Origin: an uncultured Clostridia bacterium
Lineage (GTDB): Bacteria > Bacillota > Clostridia > Christensenellales > CAG-138
Assembly: GCA_944336625.1 (NCBI GenBank)
Contig: CALVLF010000117.1
Span: 1-33,815 of the forward strand
Length of the DNA: 33,815 bases
Direction of reading: 5' to 3'
Positions 7,701-15,369 of this stretch are shown one piece after another. The stretch's first letter is position 1; the number at the start of each line of letters is the position of its first letter. Both the position numbers and the translations under genes were made by a program. A model generated the notes under the pieces. The model was not told the origin of the DNA. It made no database searches and saw only the letters and a list, made by a program, of their open reading frames with translations.

Positions 7701-8378
7701 ATGACCTTTAATTTCCAGGATATTTTCAAATCCAGCTTTCTTGAAAACGTGGCTACCATTTCCGTTCTGGATATGGGCATGGCCATGGTTCTTTCCTTTG
7801 CCCTGGGCCTTTTCATCTTTTTCATCTACAAAAAATGCTACGCAGGCGTTATGTACTCCGCCAGCTTCGGCGTTACCCTCATCGCCCTTTGCATGATCAC
7901 CGCCCTGCTCATTCTGGCTGTGACCAGCAATATCGTCCTCTCCCTGGGCATGGTAGGCGCCCTTTCCATCGTGCGCTTCCGCACGGCCATCAAGGATCCC
8001 ACGGATATTGCCTTCCTGTTTTGGGCTATCGCAGCAGGCATCGTGCTGGCCGCCGGGTTCATCCCCCTGGCGGTTATCGGCAGCCTTTTCATCGGGCTGA
8101 TCCTGCTGGTATTCTCCCAGCATAAGGGTTTTGACAAACCCTATATTCTGGTGCTGCACTGCCAGGACCCAGAAGCGGAAAAGCAGGCCCGGGCGTTTAT
8201 CGCCAGCCATGTCAAAAAGCTCGTCCTCAAAAGCAAGAGCGTGGCTCCGGGCTGCATCGAGCTGAATTATGAGGTGCGCCTAAAGGACGGGGATGCGGAC
8301 TTTATCAATGCCCTGGCCCAGCTTTCCGGGGTTAACCATACGGTACTGGTATCCTACAACGGCGACTATATGAGCTGA
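7701..8378 (+). CDS. DUF4956 domain-containing membrane protein
   Basis: A 225-residue protein with an N-terminal amphipathic stretch, then about four membrane segments between residues 25 and 145 that include the signature GMVGALSIVRFRTAIKDPTDIAFLFWAIAAGI, and a soluble C-terminal domain of about 75 residues. This is typical of DUF4956 proteins, which are regularly encoded with VTC-domain proteins and CotH kinases. No reaction is known; given the company it may be the membrane partner or channel for the VTC enzyme (inference). AGGAG precedes the start by about 9 nt. The gap to the upstream gene is 14 nt and to the downstream gene 4 nt, so it lies within one operon. Confidence 0.85.
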   Translation: MTFNFQDIFKSSFLENVATISVLDMGMAMVLSFALGLFIFFIYKKCYAGVMYSASFGVTLIALCMITALLILAVTSNIVLSLGMVGALSIVRFRTAIKDPTDIAFLFWAIAAGIVLAAGFIPLAVIGSLFIGLILLVFSQHKGFDKPYILVLHCQDPEAEKQARAFIASHVKKLVLKSKSVAPGCIELNYEVRLKDGDADFINALAQLSGVNHTVLVSYNGDYMS

Positions 8379-8382
8379 AGCC

Positions 8383-9780
8383 ATGCTCAAATCAAAGTAT
8401 ATTGACCGCATCTGCATCCTGGTCATGGCCCTTGCCCTTTTGGTAACGATTTTGTTTATGAACGGGGAGAAACTGGGGCTGACGCCAACATCGGCGGCGC
8501 CAGGGTATGAAACCCGCCTGTTTGACAGAACAAAAGTACACACAGTGGATATTCTGATGCAGGATTGGGACGCTTTTTTGGAATCCGCTTCCGAGGAAGA
8601 ATATTCCCCCTGCACGCTGGTGATCGACGGCGAGCAATTCGCCAACGTAGGCCTGCGGGTCAAAGGGAATAATTCCCGCCGCCTAACTGAAAGATACGGC
8701 CTTGACCGCTATAGCCTGAAGGTCGAGTTTGATCACTATGTCTTTGGCAGTTATTATGGGCTGGATAAGTTCTCCCTGGATTCCGCCTTTCAGGATAACA
8801 GCTATATGAAGAACTGGGTCGCCTATGACATGATGGCCCATATGGGGGTGCCTGCACCCCTTTGCAGCTATGCCTGGGTGCGGGTAAACGGCCAGGACTG
8901 GGGGCTGTTTCTGGCCATTGAAGAGCCGGAGGAAGGCTTCGCCAGGCGCAACTTTGGCGCGGATTACGGCAAACTCTATAAGCCGGATTATCGCTCGCTA
9001 AACGCGGAGAACGCCGATGTGCATCTGCGGTATTCCGGCGAGGACTTCGAGAATTATGACAACATATTCCGGCACGCAAAATTCCCCATTACCGACGCGG
9101 ATAAGCAGCGCGTAATCAAGGCTTTAAAAGTGCTCTCCACCGGGGAAAATTTGGCTACGGCCATCAACGTAGATGCGGTACTGCGATATTTCACCGTGCA
9201 GGTTTTTGTGGTAAATTTGGATAGCTATCTTGGCAGAACCGGACATAACTATTTCCTCTATGAGGAGGATGGCATTCTCAGCATACTGCCCTGGGATTAT
9301 AACCTGGCCTTTGCCACCTATTCCCTGGGCATGCCGGACCCTATCAACGACGCCACCCTTTATGTAAACTATCCCATCAACACCCCTGCCAGCGGCGAAA
9401 TCATGCGTAGGCGCCCCCTGTATCATAATCTGATGAAGAACGATAGCTATTACGCCCAGTACCACGCCTATTTCGACCTGCTGCTGGCCAGCTATTTTGA
9501 AAGCGGCTACTTTGCATCCTTTGTGGAGGATACCCGTGCTATGATCGCCCCCTATGTAGAGAAAGACCCTACCGCCTTCTGCTCTTATGATGATTTTCAT
9601 CTGGGGGTGAATACCCTGCGTGATTTCTGCCTCCTGCGGGCCCAAAGTGCCCGGGGCCAGCTGGAAGGGACGATCCCCTCCACCATTGCCGCCCAGGCGG
9701 AAGATCAGAGCAGCTTCATCGATGCCTCCGGGATCTGGCTGCCCGACATGGGAGAGATCGCAGACTTGAAGGATGGCTAA
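8383..9780 (+). CDS. CotH family protein kinase-like, membrane-anchored
   Basis: A 465-residue protein with one membrane segment at about residues 10-27, placing the rest outside the membrane. CotH features are in order: LRVKGNNSRR near 91-100, YSLKVEFD (lysine about 113), the DKFSLDSAFQD segment, VFVVNLDSYLGRTGHNYFLY (Asp280, Asn289) and ILPWDYNLAF (Asp305, the likely metal-binding Asp). Bacillus CotH is an atypical kinase that phosphorylates Ser residues in the spore-coat proteins CotB and CotG, the latter a tandem-repeat protein. Two Ser/Tyr/Gly/Asp-rich tail proteins encoded in the same cluster are obvious candidate substrates, though this is inference. It closes the operon; a strong hairpin terminator follows at 9839. 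Confidence 0.88.
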   Translation: MLKSKYIDRICILVMALALLVTILFMNGEKLGLTPTSAAPGYETRLFDRTKVHTVDILMQDWDAFLESASEEEYSPCTLVIDGEQFANVGLRVKGNNSRRLTERYGLDRYSLKVEFDHYVFGSYYGLDKFSLDSAFQDNSYMKNWVAYDMMAHMGVPAPLCSYAWVRVNGQDWGLFLAIEEPEEGFARRNFGADYGKLYKPDYRSLNAENADVHLRYSGEDFENYDNIFRHAKFPITDADKQRVIKALKVLSTGENLATAINVDAVLRYFTVQVFVVNLDSYLGRTGHNYFLYEEDGILSILPWDYNLAFATYSLGMPDPINDATLYVNYPINTPASGEIMRRRPLYHNLMKNDSYYAQYHAYFDLLLASYFESGYFASFVEDTRAMIAPYVEKDPTAFCSYDDFHLGVNTLRDFCLLRAQSARGQLEGTIPSTIAAQAEDQSSFIDASGIWLPDMGEIADLKDG

Positions 9781-9838
9781 GCGGCACAGCCGGAGTAAGG
9801 TAGCAGGTTTAAATATCTTGCCCTGCCCACCGCAATAA

Positions 9839-9879
9839 AAGGCGGATACGGCAACTTGCCATATCCGCCTTCTCTTTTT
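9839..9879. terminator. Bidirectional terminator between cotH-like gene and yajC
   Basis: AAGGCGGATA and TATCCGCCTT pair with further GGCAA/TTGCC pairing inside (9839-9871). The plus strand continues TCTCTTTTTA, and on the minus strand the stem is followed by TTTATTG, so it serves both converging genes. Confidence 0.88.
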
Positions 9880-9942
9880 AAATTAAATTTGTTGAAGCTT
9901 GCGTACGCCAGCCTCAGGCAGGGCGCCTGCACGGAAGTCTGT

Positions 9943-10275
9943 TTATTTTACGTCGGCAACGCCGTCGTCCATGGTAGCTTCCACCGCTACATTTTCTACA
10001 TTGGAGATAGCGCCCCGGGCAAATACCAGGCGAACTTTATCCGGCCCCACAGTTAGCGTAATGATATCATCGCGGACGGCGCTGACAGTGCCATAAATAC
10101 CGCCGATGGTGCGAACGCGGTCGCCTACCTTGATCGCGGCCAACATGTCTTTAATTTTCTTTTCACGCTTGCGCTGGGGGATGATCATCAGCGCGAACAT
10201 AGCGATCATCAAAATGATGAGCAGGCCGCCGCTGGACATAAACGATTGCAGGCCAGAGAGGGTTCCTTCGGGCAT
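9943..10275 (-). CDS. yajC: Sec translocase accessory subunit YajC
   Basis: A 110-residue protein with one N-terminal membrane helix (LLIILMIAMFALMIIPQRKREKKIKDMLAAIKVGDRV) and a small basic or beta-rich cytoplasmic domain (RTIGGIYGTVSAVRDDIITLTV), the standard YajC layout. YajC associates with SecDF at the SecYEG channel. GGAAGGAAAG lies upstream of the ATG. In many Clostridia yajC sits directly before TIGR04086, the SCIFF genes, secDF and recJ. Here those genes are on the same strand but displaced by the 5.5-kb plus-strand sigma-factor cluster. Confidence 0.92.
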   Translation of the reverse strand: MPEGTLSGLQSFMSSGGLLIILMIAMFALMIIPQRKREKKIKDMLAAIKVGDRVRTIGGIYGTVSAVRDDIITLTVGPDKVRLVFARGAISNVENVAVEATMDDGVADVK

Positions 10276-10340
10276 TTTAGTGCTTTCCTTCCTATGTGTG
10301 TTATTCTTCCAAGCAGCTGCCTACCTGGAAGCCTATTATG

Positions 10341-10369
10341 ATTTTACCCCAATATGGGGAGACCGTCAA
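10341..10369 (-). promoter_or_regulatory. SigA-type promoter of yajC with palindromic spacer
   Basis: On the minus strand TTGACG (10364-10369), a 17-nt spacer and TAAAAT (10341-10346) make a good housekeeping promoter. The spacer holds a perfect 5-3-5 palindrome, CCCCA-ATA-TGGGG on the plus strand (10347-10359), which could bind a repressor or an activator. Confidence 0.72.
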
Positions 10370-10418
10370 GAAATTATCGATGTTGTAATATTATCGTAAT
10401 ATATTGCAACATTATTTT

Positions 10419-11324
10419 CTATTGTGCCCGCACCGTCTTATATTCCTTGAGCAGATACGCCGGCGCATAGGAAAGCTTTGCCCGCCTAAGGCCCTCCAGG
10501 CCCATATCCTCTTCCCGGTTGATATATTTTACGTCCTGCCAGGCATGGGATACGAATTCCCGGTTGATCAGCGGATATAGGCCGGGGATATCCCCATCCG
10601 CCTTTTCGAAATAGATGATGGCCATTTCATCATCCACCTTTTCCCCCAGGCTGAAGGCCTTCAGCTGGCCATCCATCAGGATGCCGCCCCCCACCAGGTT
10701 CAGCTCCGCCATATGCTTCAGCCCCAGGTCGATGGCCACCTGCTCCCCCTGGATGCCTACGACGGAAGGGTCCTTTCCTTCCAGCCAGGTATTGTAGACC
10801 CGAATACAGTCCGCATACATATCCGGCGTGATAGGGGTATAGGTAAAACTGTACTGGGAGAGGAACTGATTGATATGGTTCCGCTTGCCATGGAGCTTTT
10901 TGCCGGAAAGGGTGCGCAGGCTTTCCATTTGATAAACATAATCAAAGTTATCCCGGTCTTCCTCCAAGGCAAAACCCATTTGGGTAAAATAAGACGTATA
11001 TTCCTCCGGAATGCCCCGAAAATCCACCTGGGCCCCCATGGATTCCAGGTGCATAGCTGCCGTTTCAATGGCGCGGGGATAATCCTCCGGATTCCGGCAT
11101 AAGGGCATGAGCATATAGGGTACGTAATCGGGGAATGTATACAGGATATACAGCGTGTCCCCCTCCTCCGCCACCCGGATGTTCTTCCCCTGCCCCCACA
11201 TGATCAGCGTGGGAAAGGAATACTGGGAGTGATGCATGCCCATGGGCTTTAAGTAGCTGTAAATCATCTCCCGCATGGAAAGGGTAACGGGTTGAAAGTG
11301 TAAATTTTGAATTTCCTTTGCCAT
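10419..11324 (-). CDS. DUF2156 / phosphatidylglycerol lysyltransferase C-terminal domain protein
   Basis: A 301-residue soluble protein made of two GNAT-like halves, as in the DUF2156 family. Recognisable parts are the N-terminal YSYLKPMGMHHSQYSFPTLIMWG, the KKLHGKRNHINQFL segment and the closing YINREEDMGLEGLRRAKLSYAPAYLLKEYK. Related domains in MprF and LpiA transfer an aminoacyl group from tRNA to a lipid, but this stand-alone form lacks the membrane flippase part and its acceptor is unknown. No membrane segments are seen. It is a single gene between yajC and a lipoprotein pair, with a long hairpin at 11437-11483 upstream. Confidence 0.85.
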   Translation of the reverse strand: MAKEIQNLHFQPVTLSMREMIYSYLKPMGMHHSQYSFPTLIMWGQGKNIRVAEEGDTLYILYTFPDYVPYMLMPLCRNPEDYPRAIETAAMHLESMGAQVDFRGIPEEYTSYFTQMGFALEEDRDNFDYVYQMESLRTLSGKKLHGKRNHINQFLSQYSFTYTPITPDMYADCIRVYNTWLEGKDPSVVGIQGEQVAIDLGLKHMAELNLVGGGILMDGQLKAFSLGEKVDDEMAIIYFEKADGDIPGLYPLINREFVSHAWQDVKYINREEDMGLEGLRRAKLSYAPAYLLKEYKTVRAQ

Positions 11325-11436
11325 AAAAGCATCCTTATTTTTCTATTTTTGCATAGCTATTTTACCTATTGTGCATGAAATTTGCAAGCCCGCAGCAGCC
11401 AAGAAAGGCGTTTTTTCGGCCTTTTACACATAAAGC

Positions 11437-11483
11437 GCCCCGAGACCTGTCCTCTGGCGTGGCCGGAGACAGGAACCCGGGGC
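11437..11483. terminator. Long hairpin between SIMPL lipoprotein gene and DUF2156 gene
   Basis: GCCCCG/CGGGGC at the base and CCTGTC/GACAGG above it, with a 16-nt loop. On the minus strand it follows the SIMPL gene stop by about 45 nt and is trailed by GCTTTATGTG, a weak U-tract. It is probably the terminator of the DUF4349-SIMPL operon. Confidence 0.55.
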
Positions 11484-11526
11484 ATATCATTATGCTAATT
11501 TTTCTTGGGTGCGTTAGCTGGCCTGC

Positions 11527-12318
11527 TCAACGGATCTCGTACACGGCTGTAACCTGAGCGGTCACCTCCATGTCGCTAATGGAGATGGGCGCGTCCACAG
11601 CAGCGTCAGCGGAACTGGCCGTATCCATTGCCGCCTCTTCCCGCAGCACGGCAGCAGATATATTCCGGTTCGTACTGATTTCTTCCATGGAGATCGGGAG
11701 GCTTACCAGCTCCACCTCCGCCCCTGCGGCCAGAGCAGCTGCCTTTTCGCCCGCATCGGCGATCGCCGCCTCCAGGGCCTGCAGATAGGCATCGGAAGAA
11801 TCGCTAATGCTGTATTCCGGGCCCCGGACTTCGCTGGCACCAGCAGCAACCGCCGCCGTAATCAACTCGCCGGTTAGATCCGTATCCCGCACGATCACCG
11901 TCAGCTGGCAGGAAGCATTGTAGCCCACCAGCGTTGCCGGCTCTTTGCTGTAGTCATAATCCTCATATAAATCTACGGAGCTGGTTTCAATATCCTCCTG
12001 GAGGATACCCAGGGCCAGAATCGCATCCATAACGGCCTGGGTAGCCTGGGCGTTTTCCTGCTGAACAGCTTCCGCTTCCTCCCCCTGATTATTTACGGTG
12101 AAATAGACCGTAGCCGTATCCGGCGTAAGAATAACTTTTCCGGTACCGTTCACCGTAATGGTGCTGCGCAAATCCACATAGACGGCTGGATCCTCCTGGG
12201 GGGCAGCCAGCATCTGCTGCTGTTGAATCTGCTCCTCGCTTTTGCAGCCGGCAGCGAAAAGCATAAGAGCTGCTAGGCACAGTGCTATACAAATCGTTTT
12301 ATAACCTTGTCTTTTCAT
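11527..12318 (-). CDS. SIMPL (DUF541) domain lipoprotein
   Basis: A 263-residue protein with signal peptide and Cys (LMLFAAGCKSEEQ), followed by a SIMPL-type domain beginning ITVNGTGKVILTPDTATVYFTV and containing AVMDAILALGILQEDIETSSVDLYEDYDY, as in YggE/BP26-like proteins. The start chosen is the ATG at 12318 with AAGGAGAG 8 nt upstream; an in-frame ATG further out would overlap the upstream stop. The gap to the DUF4349 gene is 10 nt, so they form an operon. SIMPL proteins are periplasmic or surface proteins often linked to oxidative stress; here only export and lipid anchoring can be stated. Confidence 0.87.
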   Translation of the reverse strand: MKRQGYKTICIALCLAALMLFAAGCKSEEQIQQQQMLAAPQEDPAVYVDLRSTITVNGTGKVILTPDTATVYFTVNNQGEEAEAVQQENAQATQAVMDAILALGILQEDIETSSVDLYEDYDYSKEPATLVGYNASCQLTVIVRDTDLTGELITAAVAAGASEVRGPEYSISDSSDAYLQALEAAIADAGEKAAALAAGAEVELVSLPISMEEISTNRNISAAVLREEAAMDTASSADAAVDAPISISDMEVTAQVTAVYEIR

Positions 12319-12328
12319 GGTTCTCTCC

Positions 12329-13384
12329 TTATTTTGTTTCATGTGCATCTTCTTTATGTTCCCCTTGGTCCGACTGATCTTGTGCAGCTGGTTGCTGAGG
12401 TACCCAGGAAGCAGGGCCGCCTTTCTTCTCTTTTCCCCGAGGCGGCCGGTTCCCGCGCCGCTTCCGAAGGGCGCGAATGATTAGCAGGATAAGCAGGACT
12501 ACAAGCGCCAGCAGCAGCAATACAGGCAGGGAGCTGAGGAGCCAGACGGCAGAATTCTCTAGAAATACCAGCACACCGCTGAGATTGGAGCGGAATCCTT
12601 CGCTGATCCGCTGGCCCATGGTCTGCGTGGCCGCAGGGCCGGCGATGAGCGCTTCCTCATAGAGGTAGATATAAACGGTAGCGTAATCGATCAGGTCGTC
12701 ATAATGGCGCAGCTGGGTAGTCATCTGCTCGATCTCCAGGGTAACGTCTGCAATAGCCTGCTCCAGCGCTATGATATCCGCCAGGTTATCCGTTTCTACC
12801 AGGATGCTCTCTAGCCGCTCCAGCTGGATGCGCAAAACCTCCAGGCGGGTTTCCCGATCGTAATAATCCAATGTCACATCCTGGGTGGATACGCTGCGGC
12901 GCTGCACCTCCCCCGCATTGCCTGCCAGGTTCAGAAACTGCTCTGCCTGGCCGGAAGGAATGCGGAAGGTAAGCTCGGCGCTACGGCCGCTGTCCCCATA
13001 GGTTTCCGGCTTCGTTCCCCAGACCTCCCCATTTTGCACATAGCCTCCCATATCTTCCGCGATGGAAAGGAGGTATTCATACTGGGTATCGAAGTCGTCG
13101 GTATTCAGCTCCAAGGTATAGGTCGCGATGATCTTGTGGCCGCCGTATAGATCGGCGCTGCCCCTATCCTCTGCCGGGGCTTCGGCCGTTTCTTCCTCCG
13201 CCCAGCCTGCGGCTGCATTGGCGGCGGGAGCGGCGGGAGCAGCGGTGGCGCTGACATCATAGGCCATTTCCGCCTCCATGCTGCTGGTAGATGCGGCGCT
13301 GTCTGCGGCGCCTGCGCTGCAGCCCGGCAGGATCAGAAGCACCAGCAGCAATGCCATGGAAATGGCAAATATTTTTTTCGTCAT
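12329..13384 (-). CDS. DUF4349 domain-containing lipoprotein
   Basis: A 351-residue protein. Residues 1-22 are a signal peptide with lipobox (LILPGC), followed by an Ala/Glu-rich linker to about 80, the DUF4349 core (IATYTLELNTDDFDTQYEYLLSIAEDMGGYVQNGE... RIPSGQAEQFLN) with a coiled-coil stretch (RLEVLRIQLERLESILVE...EQMTTQLRHYDDLIDYATVYIYLYE), a membrane helix near 285-310 and a basic Gln-rich tail. The start is the ATG at 13384 because GGAGG lies 8 nt upstream; two upstream in-frame starts lack one. Function unknown; members are cell-envelope proteins. It is the first gene of a two-gene operon with the SIMPL lipoprotein. Confidence 0.87.
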   Translation of the reverse strand: MTKKIFAISMALLLVLLILPGCSAGAADSAASTSSMEAEMAYDVSATAAPAAPAANAAAGWAEEETAEAPAEDRGSADLYGGHKIIATYTLELNTDDFDTQYEYLLSIAEDMGGYVQNGEVWGTKPETYGDSGRSAELTFRIPSGQAEQFLNLAGNAGEVQRRSVSTQDVTLDYYDRETRLEVLRIQLERLESILVETDNLADIIALEQAIADVTLEIEQMTTQLRHYDDLIDYATVYIYLYEEALIAGPAATQTMGQRISEGFRSNLSGVLVFLENSAVWLLSSLPVLLLLALVVLLILLIIRALRKRRGNRPPRGKEKKGGPASWVPQQPAAQDQSDQGEHKEDAHETK

Positions 13385-13513
13385 TTTGTTTACCTCCATA
13401 GCCACATTTAATTGGGAATAGGTTTATGTGCTGGATGGGGCAGGCATATGGAAAGCCCTGCTCCGTTGCGATTCTATTATTGAAACGCACAAGGCGGAAA
13501 AAAGGTTGCAATT

Positions 13514-13542
13514 ATTATAGCAAATTCCCAAAAGATTGAAAA
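13514..13542 (-). promoter_or_regulatory. Promoter of the DUF4349-SIMPL operon
   Basis: On the minus strand TTTTCA (13537-13542), 17 nt, TATAAT (13514-13519). The -10 is perfect and the -35 moderate. It lies back to back with the cysK promoter. Confidence 0.6.
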
Positions 13543-13577
13543 GCCAAGGAAAAAGCGCGTATCTTTTTTTACGCCCC

Positions 13578-13606
13578 TTGACAATTATCCAATATTTCGG
13601 TATGCT
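13578..13606 (+). promoter_or_regulatory. SigA promoter of cysK-cysE
   Basis: TTGACA (13578-13583), a 17-nt spacer and TATGCT (13601-13606) lie 75 nt before the cysK ATG. The -35 is perfect. Confidence 0.78.
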
Positions 13607-13611
13607 TATGC

Positions 13612-13640
13612 TTAATTCTTAGTGATTTAGTCGGAATTAA
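13612..13640 (+). promoter_or_regulatory. Dyad operator candidate at the cysK transcription start
   Basis: TTAATTC (13612-13618) and GAATTAA (13634-13640) form a perfect 7-bp dyad with 15 nt between, starting 6 nt after the -10. The position suits a repressor. In Firmicutes cysteine genes are often repressed by the Rrf2-type regulator CymR, which binds AT-rich dyads; no regulator gene is nearby, so the protein is unassigned. Confidence 0.5.
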
Positions 13641-13680
13641 TGGGCGCGCCTTTGTGCCCATATTAAGGAGGAACTTTGAT

Positions 13681-14610
13681 ATGGCGATCGCCGCAAGCAT
13701 CGACGAACTCATCGGCAACACTCCCCTTCTTAGGCTGTCCCGCTATGGGGCGGCAGCGGGCTGTTGCGGCAACATCCTGGCCAAGCTGGAATCCTTCAAC
13801 CCTGCCGGCAGCGCCAAGGACCGGGTTGCCCGATGTATGCTGGATGGGGCGGAAGCACGGGGTTCCCTCCGTCCCGGCGGCACCATCATCGAGCCCACCA
13901 GCGGGAATACAGGCATTGGCCTGGCGGCCCTGGGGGTTAGCCGGGGTTATAAGGTCATTTTGACCATGCCGGATAATATGTCTAAGGAGCGGCGCATGCT
14001 GCTGCGGGCCTATGGAGCGGAGCTCGTCCTTACCCCGGCGGCAACAGGTATGGCAGGGGCTATTGCGGAAGCGGAACGCCTTGCGGAGGAGATTCCCAAC
14101 AGCTTTATCCCTGGCCAGTTTGATAACCCGGATAATCCTGCTGCCCATTATGCTACCACCGGCCCGGAGATCTGGCGGGATACGGCAGGCAGCCTCGCCT
14201 GGTTTGTTGCAGGCGTGGGCACAGGCGGTACCCTAACGGGCACAGGCCGGTATCTGAAGGAACAGGATGCGGGCATACGAATCATGGCCATTGAGCCGGC
14301 GGACAGCCCTCTCCTTTCCGGCGGCAAGGCAGGGCCCCATGGCCTGCAGGGCATCGGCGCCAATTTTATCCCCAAGAATCTGGATAGGAGCCTCATCGAC
14401 GAGATCTGCACCGTCACCACCGAGGAAGCATATCATGCAGCGAGAACCCTTGCGGCAACCGAGGGCATACTTGCTGGTATTTCCTCCGGCGCCGCCCTCC
14501 ACGGGGCTACGCGCCTTGCACAACGGCCAGAAAATAAAGAAAGGAATATCATCGTCCTGCTTCCGGATACCGGCGAGCGGTATCTATCCGCAGGGCTGTT
14601 TGAAGCATAA
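13681..14610 (+). CDS. cysK: Cysteine synthase (O-acetylserine sulfhydrylase)
   Basis: A 309-residue PLP enzyme of the usual CysK length. IGNTPLLRL and LESFNPAGSAKDR carry the start of the fold and the PLP lysine (Lys46). EPTSGNTGIGLA binds substrate carboxylate, and VAGVGTGGTLTGTGRYLK binds the PLP phosphate. The C-terminal GISSGAALHGA is also present. It joins O-acetylserine with sulfide to give cysteine. The start is the ATG at 13681 with AAGGAGG 9 nt upstream. The cysE gene begins 4 nt after the stop, so acetylserine supply and use are encoded together, and the proteins are expected to form the cysteine synthase complex. Confidence 0.96.
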   Translation: MAIAASIDELIGNTPLLRLSRYGAAAGCCGNILAKLESFNPAGSAKDRVARCMLDGAEARGSLRPGGTIIEPTSGNTGIGLAALGVSRGYKVILTMPDNMSKERRMLLRAYGAELVLTPAATGMAGAIAEAERLAEEIPNSFIPGQFDNPDNPAAHYATTGPEIWRDTAGSLAWFVAGVGTGGTLTGTGRYLKEQDAGIRIMAIEPADSPLLSGGKAGPHGLQGIGANFIPKNLDRSLIDEICTVTTEEAYHAARTLAATEGILAGISSGAALHGATRLAQRPENKERNIIVLLPDTGERYLSAGLFEA

Positions 14611-14614
14611 AACC

Positions 14615-15229
14615 ATGTGGAAAAGAATAAAAGAATTATTGACAGCATACCAGGAAAAAGATCCTGCTGCCCATTCCAAGCTGGAAATCCTGCTGCTTTA
14701 CCCCGGCGTACACGCTACCATATCCCACGATATAGCCCACTGGCTATATAAAAAGAACCGGCGTTTCCTGGCTCGGTGGGTATCGGAGCGCTCCAAGCGC
14801 CGCACGGGCATCGACATCCACCCCGGCGCCCAGATCGGCCGCCGGCTGGTTATTGACCATGGTACGGGCGTAGTCATTGGCGAAACGGCTATTTTGGGCA
14901 ATGATATCCTCCTTTACCAAGGGGTAACCCTGGGGGGCAGCGGAAAAGACGTGGGTAAGCGCCACCCTACCTTGGAGGATCATGTTACCGTAGGTGCCGG
15001 CGCAAAGGTCTTGGGCAATTTTACCATAGGCCGGGGCGCCCGCATTGCCGCCAACGCCGTGGTGCTCTCTGCCGTGCCGGCGGATGCCACCGCTGTGGGG
15101 GTGCCGGCGCGCGTGGTCAAAATCGCCGGGAAACGGGTGGATGACCTGGATCACACCCATATTCCGGACCCCATCATGCAGGAGTTTTGCCGCCTAAGAC
15201 GCCGCATCGAGGAGCTAGCACAGGGGTGA
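14615..15229 (+). CDS. cysE: Serine O-acetyltransferase
   Basis: A 204-residue protein of the short CysE form. A helical N-terminus (KIEILLLYPGVHA-like, HDIAHWLYKKNRRFLARW) is followed by left-handed beta-helix hexapeptides (GIDIHPGAQIG, VIDHGTGVVIGETAILG, LYQGVTLGGSGKDVGKRHPTLEDHVTVGAGAKVLG). The His of DHGTGVVIGE is the expected catalytic base. It makes O-acetylserine from serine and acetyl-CoA for CysK, whose gene ends 4 nt upstream. No strong ribosome binding site precedes the ATG at 14615, which fits translational coupling. Confidence 0.95.
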   Translation: MWKRIKELLTAYQEKDPAAHSKLEILLLYPGVHATISHDIAHWLYKKNRRFLARWVSERSKRRTGIDIHPGAQIGRRLVIDHGTGVVIGETAILGNDILLYQGVTLGGSGKDVGKRHPTLEDHVTVGAGAKVLGNFTIGRGARIAANAVVLSAVPADATAVGVPARVVKIAGKRVDDLDHTHIPDPIMQEFCRLRRRIEELAQG

Positions 15230-15307
15230 GTGCAAAATATTCACATTGTTTGCAAAGTAGGGATTGATGCGAGCCCTCTCCTCCTGTAAAATAGATTTAC
15301 AAAAAAC

Positions 15308-15347
15308 CTTGCCTTCCGTTTTAATGAAATCCGCTGCGGAAGGCAAG
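15308..15347. terminator. Hairpin between cysE and lipid kinase gene
   Basis: A perfect 11-bp stem, CTTGCCTTCCG (15308-15318) with CGGAAGGCAAG (15337-15347) and an 18-nt loop, 22 nt before the next start codon. The plus strand after it is CTTTATGG, a poor U-tract; the minus strand has a better one (GGTTTTTTG). It may end cysKE partially or shape the leader of the next gene. Confidence 0.5.
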
Positions 15348-15369
15348 CTTTATGGAGGCATAGCATCCG

